A DNA stretch of 64,000 nucleotides from Deltaproteobacteria bacterium. GTDB taxonomy: Bacteria > Myxococcota_A > Polyangia > Polyangiales > Ga0077539. Shown in pieces: positions 51,491-59,140 of this stretch. Each line of letters begins with the position of its first letter. The first letter of the stretch is position 1. Both the position numbers and the translations under genes were made by a program. Under the pieces are notes generated by a model, which had not been told where the DNA came from, made no database searches, and saw nothing but the letters and a program-made list of their open reading frames with translations. The stretch lies in the NCBI GenBank assembly GCA_030694465.1, contig JAUXYJ010000105.1, positions 62,001-126,000 of the forward strand, given 5' to 3'.

Positions 51491-52618
51491 CTATCGCGCG
51501 ATTGTTGGGCGAGTTGGGCTTGCAACGCCAGTTTCTGCCGCGCCATTCGCGCCGTCCAACGCGCGACGAACCGGGCGCCCGGTCCAATCTGCCGGAGTCG
51601 CAAGCCCCAACGCGCCCAGCGCGGTGGCCGCGGTGTCCATGGTGGACACGGGCTCAGAAAAATCGCCGAGTCGCACACGACTTCCCCACGCAATCCAGGG
51701 AATTCTCATGTCGTTCTCTTGTGTGGACCCGTGCGTTCGTCCATGTCCACCGTGGTCAGCGCTCACCAAAAGCAGAACCCGCCCACGATCCGCGCGCGCC
51801 TGAATGGTTCGTAACAGCACACCCAAACACCGATCCGCTTGCGCGATGGCGCGCATGTACGATTCGGTCATCCAGCCCCTGCTGTGACCCGCTCCGTCAG
51901 GCTCGCTGAGGTGCACAAACGTGATGCCCTCGCGCGTAGCCTGCAGATGCGCGGCGGCTTGGCGCACGACAGGCCCGCAGGCATAGTCTGGGCGCTCAAA
52001 GACGTCGACGCTCCCCGGAATCGCGATGTGTCTGAACTTGGGCTTCGAGACAAACATCGCGGTGGTAAACCCAGCATCGCGCGCGATGTAGAGCGCCGTC
52101 ACGCTGCGGGTAAACCCGTGTCGCGGAGTAAAGTTATTATGCAATAGCCCGTGCCGATCGACGTCGACCCCTGAGAGCATCGAGGTGTGCGAGGGCAGCG
52201 TGTACGAGTGCGTGATGGTGCGCGCCTCTTGAGCCCACGCTCCCTGCGATCGCAACATTCGCAAGTTGGGCGTGTCGGTCATCGCGATGGCGTCTGGGCG
52301 CAAACCGTCAATCGAGACGATGACGACATGATCGTAGGGGCGCGGCTGGCTGTCCTGCACAGGCGGCGGATCGAAAGGTTCTGGCGCGGTCACCAGCGGA
52401 AGCGTGATGGGTCGGCCGCGGCGCGTGGTGGGTTCGCGCGTGCGGTCGTATCGGCGATGTCGTCGCATTCGGTCGCTGTCTCTTCGCGCGTCGTCGGCCG
52501 ACTCTCGATGACGTCGACGATGATGACGCGATTGCGACCACGCACTGGTCGCGCTCAACGCAAACGCGAGCGTCAACAGGCCCATCGCCGTGGAGCGAGT
52601 CAAAACAGAATTCTTCAT
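51491..52618 (-). CDS. Secreted type I phosphodiesterase/nucleotide pyrophosphatase-like protein
   Basis: A 375-residue alkaline-phosphatase-superfamily enzyme (PF01663 type). After a Sec signal (TLAFALSATSAWSQ) comes an Arg/His-rich, basic linker of about 45 residues (SRHHRRRHRE...). The catalytic core has first metal site VVIVSIDGLRPD, nucleophile Thr in LPSHTSMLSG, and metal ligands in LSEPDGAGHS and VSADHGGHGRTHG. It hydrolyses phosphodiester or phosphate bonds outside the cytoplasm. Coupled to the SUMF-like gene (ATGA, 52615-52618) and followed by the TPR gene. The basic linker might bind an anionic polymer such as LPS or nucleic acid. Confidence 0.88.
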   Translation of the reverse strand: MKNSVLTRSTAMGLLTLAFALSATSAWSQSRHHRRRHRESADDARRDSDRMRRHRRYDRTREPTTRRGRPITLPLVTAPEPFDPPPVQDSQPRPYDHVVIVSIDGLRPDAIAMTDTPNLRMLRSQGAWAQEARTITHSYTLPSHTSMLSGVDVDRHGLLHNNFTPRHGFTRSVTALYIARDAGFTTAMFVSKPKFRHIAIPGSVDVFERPDYACGPVVRQAAAHLQATREGITFVHLSEPDGAGHSRGWMTESYMRAIAQADRCLGVLLRTIQARADRGRVLLLVSADHGGHGRTHGSTQENDMRIPWIAWGSRVRLGDFSEPVSTMDTAATALGALGLATPADWTGRPVRRALDGANGAAETGVASPTRPTIAR

Positions 52619-53637
52619 GGTTGCGCGTCCTGCGGAAGGTCATACGCGCATCGAAATCCAAGCCAAGGCAGCCGATCGTCGGGCTGCCTAAACACGCGCC
52701 TTGTGCTTGTCCACCGCGTGCGCACTTGGCCGTCGTGGCCTCCGCGGACGACGCGCCAGGGGCTCTGGCTGGGGCCATGGGGGTTGTCTACGATGGGGAG
52801 GCCAGCGTCCAGCGTCGGGTCCGACGACTGAACCGAGGGAGTCTCACGTTCGCTCTGATCCACGGCGGCGTCGTCACTCACGCTCGCGTCACTCGATTGC
52901 CCATCGCCTGCGCCTGCGTCGCGAACGATCGGCCGGGGAGGCGCGTAAAATGCACCATAATCCCCAGTCCATTCAGACACGCCGCCGCCAAGGCTGCGCG
53001 CTCCCTCGGCTGTGCGGTCGTTCGGAGCTCCGGCATCGTCCCCGACCTCAAGAGCGTCGCCCCACGGAAAGCGTCGGTGCATGGGCAAGATCCCCGCTGA
53101 GGCGCGCTCCCACTCGGCCTCACTCGGCAGTCGCCCCATTCTCGACGCGCAGAAGGCTCGCGCGTCGTCCCAACGAACGCACCGAACGGCCGAATCTCCA
53201 CGCCATTCGGCAGGGGGCCCCGCGTCGCGATCGCTCACGTCGCATCGAACCAACGCGCTGCACCCGCCGCGTGTGACGCATTCTTGGTACTGCGCGACGG
53301 TGACCTCGTCGCGGTCCAATGCGAAGGCACGAAGACGCGCGCCGAGCGCTGGACGCTCTTCGAACGGAGCGCTGGTCGAGGTCGAGCCAAGCTGCGAGAT
53401 GCCAGAGAGATAGCACACGCGATTTGTCTGACAATTCGCTGATGATCCTGGGCTCTGTGGGTCCTCTGCGTTCGCTGCATCGTCCGATCCGGCGACGTCG
53501 CCGGCGTGCGACAACTGCTGGCTCAGTGCCGTCTCTGGTGTGGGTCTTGGGGTGGTCTTGCACCGAGAAACAGAGAGCGTTGTGAGGAGACTCACCGCGA
53601 TGAATCCCCGCGCAATGTTCGCAGAGTAGCTTGTCAC
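52615..53637 (-). CDS. SUMF1/formylglycine-generating-enzyme-like lipoprotein
   Basis: A 340-residue protein with an N-terminal signal and possible lipid Cys (LSVSRC; Arg at -1 is unusual). The domain has FGE-sulfatase features: FALDRDEVTVAQYQECV, RLPSEAEWERAS, SEWTGDYG, WRVVRGG and GFRCAYDL. The catalytic Cys pair of true formylglycine-generating enzymes is not visible, and about 60 low-complexity residues are inserted before the last motif, so binding rather than catalysis is likely. The GTG start overlaps the kinase stop (GTGA, 53634-53637). It contains one exact copy of the 16-bp palindrome (HAGDVAGSDD). Confidence 0.82.
   Translation of the reverse strand: MTSYSANIARGFIAVSLLTTLSVSRCKTTPRPTPETALSQQLSHAGDVAGSDDAANAEDPQSPGSSANCQTNRVCYLSGISQLGSTSTSAPFEERPALGARLRAFALDRDEVTVAQYQECVTRGGCSALVRCDVSDRDAGPPAEWRGDSAVRCVRWDDARAFCASRMGRLPSEAEWERASAGILPMHRRFPWGDALEVGDDAGAPNDRTAEGARSLGGGVSEWTGDYGAFYAPPRPIVRDAGAGDGQSSDASVSDDAAVDQSERETPSVQSSDPTLDAGLPIVDNPHGPSQSPWRVVRGGHDGQVRTRWTSTRRVFRQPDDRLPWLGFRCAYDLPQDAQP
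53489..53504. repeat. 16-bp iterated palindrome, copy 5
   Basis: Exact CCGGCGACGTCGCCGG in the N-terminal low-complexity linker of the SUMF-like gene; encodes GDVAG in the same frame as copies 1, 3 and 4. Confidence 0.85.
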
Positions 53638-54989
53638 TGTGACGGCTTTTTCTTCGGATCCGAGAGGGCAGGTGGGGACATTGACGGAGGACGGACGCTC
53701 TCAAGAGATCGTGGGCGTGGTGGCCTCATGCTCCCAGGAGCATTCGCAGGCTGGTTGGGCGCGGGTGGGTGGTGGACGGGGGGCTGTGTGGCGATCTCAG
53801 AGGCAGGAGCTTGCGAGCCTAGCTTGGGCAGTTCGCTGTTGGGAGCAGACCCCGTAGCACGCCGGCCGGGGAGGGTGGGCGGCGGGTCGTCAAGGTCTGT
53901 CGCGGACTCTCGGAGCTCGCGCAAATCGTTGAACATACTGACGGCCGAGATGCTCTCGTCGATGGACGCTGACTCGAGAAGATTCTCAGCCGGTGCGCCC
54001 TCTTCGTTTGAGATGACGTACTGCAAAAGTGTGCGAATCTCCTCGTCAAGCTCAGTCGCCCAGAGAGACTTCATGAGGTTGGTGAGGCTTGTTCTTCGAT
54101 AGCCTGGCGCGAACGCTCGCAAAAACGTGACCAACTCGTCACGAAACTCGGCTGCGCTCGCGAAGCGATTTTTGCGCCCTCGCATCATCGCGCGACGGAC
54201 GATTTCGACGAGCCCGCGAGGCAAGTGCGGAGCGAGCTCGGCGAGCGGCTTGGGCTGCGCACGCCGTACCGTGTAAATCAGCTCGAGCTCATTGGGCGCC
54301 GTAAAAGCAGGCTCGCCACAGAGCAGCTCGTACAAGACCGTCCCAGCACTAAACACGTCGCTCTGGGCGGTCAGGCGGTCGTCCCCGTTGGCTTGCTCGG
54401 GTGACATGTAGCGGACCTTGCCCTTGATGATCCCAGCGGCGGTTTGATCTCGCGGCATGGCCGCCTTGGCGATGCCAAAATCGATCAGTTTGACCGCGCC
54501 GTCGTAGCTCAACAGGATGTTCGACGGAGAGAAATCTCGGTGCACTAAGTTGAGCGGTCGCCCATCTTCAAGGGTCGCAACATGTGCGAAGTGCAGTCCG
54601 TCGAGCGCGCGCGCCATGAGGTACACGGCGTCAGCGATTTCCCAGGGTTTCTTGCGCTCCCAGAGCTTCTGCTGTGTGGCCCGGAGGTCTTTTCCGTCGA
54701 CGTACTCAAGGACGATAAAATAGCCCTCTTTGCTGCGGATCAGCTCGTGGATGACCGCGATGTTCGGATGACGCAAGAGCGACGCGAGCCGGTACTCGTA
54801 CTTGAGCATCCGGATGTACCCAGGGTCTGCGGCATACTGCTCTAAGACCTTCTTGAGCGCGACGACGCTCTCGCTTCCGTCCGCATCGATCTGTCGTGCC
54901 CGAAACACCTCGGCCATGCCCCCGGCCGCGACGCGATCGAGCACGTGGTAGCGACCGATTCTTCTCGACGTTTTACGTTCGCTCGTCAT
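53634..54989 (-). CDS. Eukaryotic-type serine/threonine protein kinase
   Basis: A 451-residue kinase with all main motifs: Gly-loop AAGGMAEVF (about 21-29), Lys46 in VALKKV, catalytic loop HRDFSPSNILL, DFG in IDFGIAKA, and SPEQANG/DVFSAG in the C-lobe. Residues beyond ~310 are a long disordered Ser/Pro-rich tail (PPTLPGRRATGSAP). There is no transmembrane helix, so it is cytoplasmic, unlike many PknB-type kinases. It is coupled to the DNRLRE-like gene upstream and the SUMF-like gene downstream by 4-nt overlaps, so it probably controls this operon's envelope function. Confidence 0.95.
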   Translation of the reverse strand: MTSERKTSRRIGRYHVLDRVAAGGMAEVFRARQIDADGSESVVALKKVLEQYAADPGYIRMLKYEYRLASLLRHPNIAVIHELIRSKEGYFIVLEYVDGKDLRATQQKLWERKKPWEIADAVYLMARALDGLHFAHVATLEDGRPLNLVHRDFSPSNILLSYDGAVKLIDFGIAKAAMPRDQTAAGIIKGKVRYMSPEQANGDDRLTAQSDVFSAGTVLYELLCGEPAFTAPNELELIYTVRRAQPKPLAELAPHLPRGLVEIVRRAMMRGRKNRFASAAEFRDELVTFLRAFAPGYRRTSLTNLMKSLWATELDEEIRTLLQYVISNEEGAPAENLLESASIDESISAVSMFNDLRELRESATDLDDPPPTLPGRRATGSAPNSELPKLGSQAPASEIATQPPVHHPPAPNQPANAPGSMRPPRPRSLESVRPPSMSPPALSDPKKKPSQ

Positions 54990-55609
54990 CGATACACAAC
55001 CTCAAGTCGTGGGCGTCGAGCGCTCTCAACGCCGTCCGTACCGGCAAACACAATTCCTGGCTGATCTGCTGACAAGAGCAGCACTCCGTCGGCGCTTTGC
55101 TCATCGATCCAGCGACGCGCGGCCGCTGTCACATCAAGCCGTACCGGGATGCGAGCGCTCCGCGAAACCACCGCCTGCACGATCGACTCCGCTGCAACCA
55201 ACGGCGCATGAAGTGAGCTAGAGCCCGCGCTCGCTACGTGGACCTGAATTGCGACCGAACCATTCTCCGTTTGCCACGAGGGGTCCGGCCAGAGAAGCAA
55301 CACAACCCGCTCGATCGAGCGCGTCTGCAGCGACGCCACGGAGAAGCGAATCGCGCTAAAATCCAAGCTCAGCGCGAGGTGGTCCGTGCTCACGTAGGCG
55401 CCATGCCCTGGCACCTGCGCCACGTCCGCGACGATGACTCCGGCGGTCCCTTCGACGACGGGATCGCCCTGTCGCAAGGTCCATGTCGCGATGCCGCATG
55501 ACCGTTGAGGCGGACACGGAGGGCTGCAAGCTTCTACGATGAGAGAAAGCGCACAGAGCCCGGACAGCCGAAACCCCAATCGCCTATGCGCCTTTTGTTG
55601 AAGAATCAC
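54986..55609 (-). CDS. DNRLRE-like lipoprotein
   Basis: About 207 residues, lipobox in LIVEACSPPC. The mature part has a DNRLRE-type beta-sandwich: repeated strands with VVLLLWPDPSW, IPVRLDVTAAARRWI and a C-terminal SADQPGIVFAG; this domain is known from myxobacterial and actinobacterial surface proteins. The start is uncertain. GTG 55609 with GAAGG upstream gives a normal signal peptide and leaves promoter space; ATG 55705 would abut the divergent lipoprotein gene. It is the first gene of the kinase operon, its stop overlapping the kinase ATG (ATGA). Confidence 0.6.
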   Translation of the reverse strand: MILQQKAHRRLGFRLSGLCALSLIVEACSPPCPPQRSCGIATWTLRQGDPVVEGTAGVIVADVAQVPGHGAYVSTDHLALSLDFSAIRFSVASLQTRSIERVVLLLWPDPSWQTENGSVAIQVHVASAGSSSLHAPLVAAESIVQAVVSRSARIPVRLDVTAAARRWIDEQSADGVLLLSADQPGIVFAGTDGVESARRPRLEVVYR

Positions 55610-55703
55610 GCGACCTTCGGACTCTACATCAGCCTGGGCCGAAACAACCGATGTGTGTGTCGGCCGTCGACGCTCTTCGAAAATATTGTAAACCAGCGCA
55701 GAC

Positions 55704-56252
55704 ATGAGCACCACTCCTTCATCTCGCGTTGGCGGCACTCTCGCCGGCAGAATTGCGCTGCTCTTCGCGGCATCTCTCGCCATCGGTGCCTGCAAGCGAA
55801 CCCAGCCAACCGCGCCCTCAGCGCCCGTGCCTTTGGTGCCCGTCGCATCGGTCGCTGCAGACTCTGCGTCGGGCGACGCGTCGTCCGCAAATGGTCCAGC
55901 GGCGCAGCTCCGACACGTGGTGCCCGGCGAGCACTGCGAGCTGACGGCGGCGTGGCAAAACACTGGGTCAACGACAACGGCGACGTTGGAAGTCATGCTC
56001 GAATCGCGTGACAATTTTCATATCAACGATCTCGATGAGGTTCAACTCACGCTCGAGGCGACCGGGGCTCAAGTGCCGGCGACCTTGGCTCGCACCGACG
56101 CAAACGAGTCATCCCCGACACAGATCAAATTCGTGATCCCGGCGACCGTTCAGGGTGAGCGCCCTTCGGTTCGTGGGCGTCTGCGATTTTCGGTCTGCGC
56201 GGATGTGTGTGTGCGACAGCGTCTCTCGTTTCACGTTGGGATCGCTCCCTAG
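55704..56252 (+). CDS. Lipoprotein of unknown function
   Basis: A 182-residue lipoprotein (lipobox IGAC, SLAIGACKRTQ). A Ser/Ala/Pro-rich linker precedes a beta-rich domain (TLEVMLESRDNFHINDLDEV, LRFSVCADVCVRQRLSF). The domain recalls the N-terminal immunoglobulin-like part of DsbD, including a CADVC pair, but similarity is weak. It is divergent from the kinase operon and convergent to the CPBP protease gene. Confidence 0.65.
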   Translation: MSTTPSSRVGGTLAGRIALLFAASLAIGACKRTQPTAPSAPVPLVPVASVAADSASGDASSANGPAAQLRHVVPGEHCELTAAWQNTGSTTTATLEVMLESRDNFHINDLDEVQLTLEATGAQVPATLARTDANESSPTQIKFVIPATVQGERPSVRGRLRFSVCADVCVRQRLSFHVGIAP

Positions 56253-56256
56253 CGCG

Positions 56257-56961
56257 CTAGAAGCGCACCAACGGGAGCTGATGAAATAGGTAAAAGCTAA
56301 ATACTGCGTGCGAAAACACTGCAGGAATCAGTCTCCCACGGTAGCGAACCATCGCGCCCCATACGAGCGCACAGACCAGCGCGAGCCCACCCAGCGCGGG
56401 CGTTGGCGTGAGCGCGTGGGCGAGGCCACAGAGCAACGAAGCCGCGATCCAACCGCGCGTCGAGCCGAGGCGCTCTGCCAAGAGCTGCTGTGCGCCACCG
56501 CGCCAGCCGATCTCTTCGAGCACCGCGACGAGCAAGACGACAACGCCACGCCCGCTGCCGTGGATCGAGAGCGTGTTTGCGTATCCTTTGCAAATTTGCA
56601 CGCGAAACCACTCGGCTACGCGCTCTTGACCGTGCGCTTCGAGCCGCGGAAGCAGCGGGCCATCGAGCGAGCACCGCGTCAGCAAACCTCCGGCGATGTG
56701 GGTCGGCGCGATCCATCGCGTGAAGAGCAAGTACACCGCTGCGTACAGTGCCGCCGCTGCGGTCATGCCCACGAGGAGATCAAAGCCCTTGCGCTTAAAC
56801 GTCTCGCGCAAAACGCCGTCCTGCTCAAGCTCCCAGGCACTTAGACCCGCTGCCATAAGACAGCAGCCGCCGTACACGCCCCAGAAGGCAAGTCCGTGCA
56901 GACGAAAGGCCACGGCGGGCCCAAAGAGGAGCAACAGGAGCGCAACAACACGGGATTTCAT
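56257..56961 (-). CDS. CPBP-family intramembrane metalloprotease
   Basis: A 234-residue integral membrane protein with about seven helices. The CAAX/CPBP (PF02517) motifs are present: EEIGWRG (EExxxR) near residue 145, the His-containing helix LLCGLAHALTP and the last His in AVFSHAVFSF. Such proteins process prenylated or other membrane peptides, sometimes bacteriocins; nothing here points to a bacteriocin system. It stands between two unrelated envelope genes. Confidence 0.85.
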   Translation of the reverse strand: MKSRVVALLLLLFGPAVAFRLHGLAFWGVYGGCCLMAAGLSAWELEQDGVLRETFKRKGFDLLVGMTAAAALYAAVYLLFTRWIAPTHIAGGLLTRCSLDGPLLPRLEAHGQERVAEWFRVQICKGYANTLSIHGSGRGVVVLLVAVLEEIGWRGGAQQLLAERLGSTRGWIAASLLCGLAHALTPTPALGGLALVCALVWGAMVRYRGRLIPAVFSHAVFSFYLFHQLPLVRF

Positions 56962-57031
56962 CGCAAAGCTCCTACGCGATTACCACACTCCAAGCTCGCG
57001 AGTGTCCCCGTTAGCTTCGCAGAGCGACCTG

Positions 57032-57709
57032 TCAGTCGATGTCAAAACCCCAGCCAACGATCGCATCGGCGCCATTAAACGCACCAAATCGTGCACTCGC
57101 AAACACGCGTCGGACGCACAGAACAAACTCCGCCGAGCCCCCACCGCCCGACACGCGCGCCGCGATGGGTCTGCCCGAAGGCGTGACCCTCATCCGAACG
57201 CTCACGCGCCCGTGCGCCCCGTGCCCGTGCGAATCTGCGGTCGCAGCCGCGCAATTTCCCAACCGAGGCAGCAACGGGTTGAGACCGCGAGAGACCGCCC
57301 GCTCGTCCATTCCCATGGGGCCCTGGGTGTTGCCGGTCATGTCCAGGGACTGTTGCACCGGCGGCCCAAGGTTCTCTGAGAGCACCGGGCCCGTCTCGGT
57401 CATTCGCGGGCGCTCGTCAGGCTCGTCGTCAGGCTCATCGATCGGTGAGGTAGCCGTAGCGGCGCTGCTCGCTGCCGAATTGGGCTGCGAAATCTCAGGT
57501 GAATTTCCGGTTCGAGCGCGCGCGACGCGTCGCCCATGGCGTCGCCTTCGAGTCCTTCGCGCGGTGCTCGCGTCCGTCTCGGTGGGCGCGTTGGCCAGCG
57601 TGACATCGGAGAGTGTTGCGACGCCCGACCGACAAGCGACCACGCTGTCAAGCGATAACGCCAGAAGACAGCTCTGCAAGAATGGGCGTAAAAGTGCACC
57701 GAATTGCAC
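57032..57709 (-). CDS. AgmX/PglI-like C-terminal-domain envelope protein
   Basis: About 225 residues. An N-terminal hydrophobic stretch (LLRPFLQSCLLALSLDS) with Cys at VVACRS suggests an anchor or lipoprotein. A basic, Arg-rich and then acidic low-complexity linker follows. The C-terminal ~70 residues match the AgmX/PglI or TonB-like pattern: HGRVSVRMRVTPSGRPIAA, then FVLCVRRVFASARFGAF. In myxobacteria such domains occur in gliding/Glt and related envelope complexes. The start is uncertain: GTG 57709 is preferred; the frame continues to an ATG at 57775 next to the divergent gene. Confidence 0.6.
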   Translation of the reverse strand: MQFGALLRPFLQSCLLALSLDSVVACRSGVATLSDVTLANAPTETDASTARRTRRRRHGRRVARARTGNSPEISQPNSAASSAATATSPIDEPDDEPDERPRMTETGPVLSENLGPPVQQSLDMTGNTQGPMGMDERAVSRGLNPLLPRLGNCAAATADSHGHGAHGRVSVRMRVTPSGRPIAARVSGGGGSAEFVLCVRRVFASARFGAFNGADAIVGWGFDID

Positions 57710-57776
57710 ACGGCAAGTGACGCCAATGTGACGCGTTCGTTGACCCTGCACGCTCGCTGTGTACCATGCGCACACT

Positions 57777-58505
57777 GTGACAGCGCATCGAAAGTGGCTG
57801 TGGACTCTGCTGTGTATTGCTGTTTCATCGACGGCGATCGCGCAGACTTCCGGCGAAAGTCAAGGCGTGCAGCCCACTGCACCTTCCAATAACGGTTGGC
57901 GAAGCTACCCCTCTGAGCGACATGTGCTGGCGAGGGTCCAGGCCGGAGCGGGCCTGCGGCTCTTTGATCCGTACATCGCGGGAGTCCTCGCGCCGCCCTT
58001 TGTGCACGTTCAGGGGGCGTTCTTGTTCGTCAACGCAGGTCCACTTCGGATGGGCCCCTCGCTTGGCGGACAGCTCGGCTTCGACCTCGGCCATTCTGGC
58101 ATGCAGGGAACCATTCAGCCCGGATGGGCCGCGATGGCCCGATTTTCAAGGCGTATGGGGCTTGTGGCTCGCGTCGATCTTCCCATTCTGCTGACCCGCA
58201 ACTGGGTGCCCGACGGTGACCTCTGTCTCTTTGTGACAGGGATGGCCGGTCAACCCAACCGCACTGCAGCGATGCAGTCGCCCTGTGTCGCAAACAACAT
58301 GGTCCCTGCGCGAGTTCCGTATGGCAAAGGCCTGGGAGTTGCGTTGGGCGTTGAAGCCGCTGCGGCGTTTCAGTTTTATCTTACCGCGGGCCTCGCGCTC
58401 ACCGCAGAGATCAACGGTGGGGCGTACTTTGGTGACTCGGGTGTGACGACGCCGCTCCTTGGCTTCGCGCTCGGAGCCTCGTTCGACTATGAGCTGTTGC
58501 CATGA
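57777..58505 (+). CDS. Predicted outer-membrane beta-barrel-like protein
   Basis: A 242-residue exported protein (signal LWTLLCIAVSSTAIAQ) made of alternating hydrophobic beta-strands with aromatic girdle residues (LVARVDLPILLTRNWV, AEINGGAYFGDSGV) and a C-terminal FALGASFDYELLP that ends in a short strand, as outer-membrane proteins often do. I do not recognise the family. The GTG at 57777 begins the signal peptide. The stop overlaps the next gene's ATG (ATGA, 58502-58505). Confidence 0.6.
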   Translation: MTAHRKWLWTLLCIAVSSTAIAQTSGESQGVQPTAPSNNGWRSYPSERHVLARVQAGAGLRLFDPYIAGVLAPPFVHVQGAFLFVNAGPLRMGPSLGGQLGFDLGHSGMQGTIQPGWAAMARFSRRMGLVARVDLPILLTRNWVPDGDLCLFVTGMAGQPNRTAAMQSPCVANNMVPARVPYGKGLGVALGVEAAAAFQFYLTAGLALTAEINGGAYFGDSGVTTPLLGFALGASFDYELLP

Positions 58506-59140
58506 GTCATGTGAACGAAGTGCACAAAAACTCAGTAAAACATCAACCGATGAACACAAACAACCACCGCACCCGATCGCACCGCACAGGCGCCCTGCGT
58601 GGCCTCGCGTTGTTGGCGCTGACAGCTCCGTTCATTGCTGCGCCTACCCCGGGCAATGTTGGCGGATGTGGCAGCAGTTACGCGTCCACACCCGTCGCGC
58701 CGCTCCCCGGAAACGTCAGCCAGACCGCAGAGGCGGCTTACTTTGAACAGGGACTTTGTGCGCATTTTTGCAGGCGTTTGTTCGACTGTGGCCTGCTCTG
58801 TCGCGCGGTGGTTACGGCTCCCGCAAACTGTGAGACCGACGCGAACGCACAGGCCATCGCGTTTCACGACTGTGTCCATGGCGAGAACGTCTTGCGCACC
58901 GATGTCTTCGGTGGTGGCTCCTGTCCAAAGTCGTGTGGTCGAGGCTCTGTCTTTGCGTCGGACGGGTCAGGGCGTCCGCTCGTGTATCAGTGGGACGTGC
59001 AGGTATGCGGAGACGCCGTGCTAGCCCGCTCTTGCAGCGCCGACAACACAGACCCCAGCGCGATCGCTACGACCTTCACGATGCCCAATAGCGAATGCGC
59101 AAGCCCCAACGTGTGCCGCAGCGTGGGAGGTGCACCGTGA
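58502..59140 (+). CDS. Cys-rich exported protein
   Basis: A 212-residue protein with a hydrophobic signal around residues 33-48 (LRGLALLALTAPFIAAP) preceded by a basic segment. The mature part has about 14 cysteines (GLCAHFCRRLFDCGLLC, GGGSCPKSCGRGS) and no recognised motif. Met at 58550 would give a shorter N-terminus. It is coupled at both ends (ATGA with the beta-barrel-like gene, GTGA with the following lipoprotein), forming a three-gene envelope operon. Confidence 0.62.
   Translation: MSHVNEVHKNSVKHQPMNTNNHRTRSHRTGALRGLALLALTAPFIAAPTPGNVGGCGSSYASTPVAPLPGNVSQTAEAAYFEQGLCAHFCRRLFDCGLLCRAVVTAPANCETDANAQAIAFHDCVHGENVLRTDVFGGGSCPKSCGRGSVFASDGSGRPLVYQWDVQVCGDAVLARSCSADNTDPSAIATTFTMPNSECASPNVCRSVGGAP

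Noticed and set aside
52615..53637. SUMF-like protein as an active formylglycine-generating enzyme
   Set aside because: No sulfatase gene is nearby and the catalytic Cys pair is not visible.
56257..56961. CPBP protease as part of a bacteriocin or abortive-infection system
   Set aside because: No small precursor peptide, transporter or modification enzyme is adjacent.
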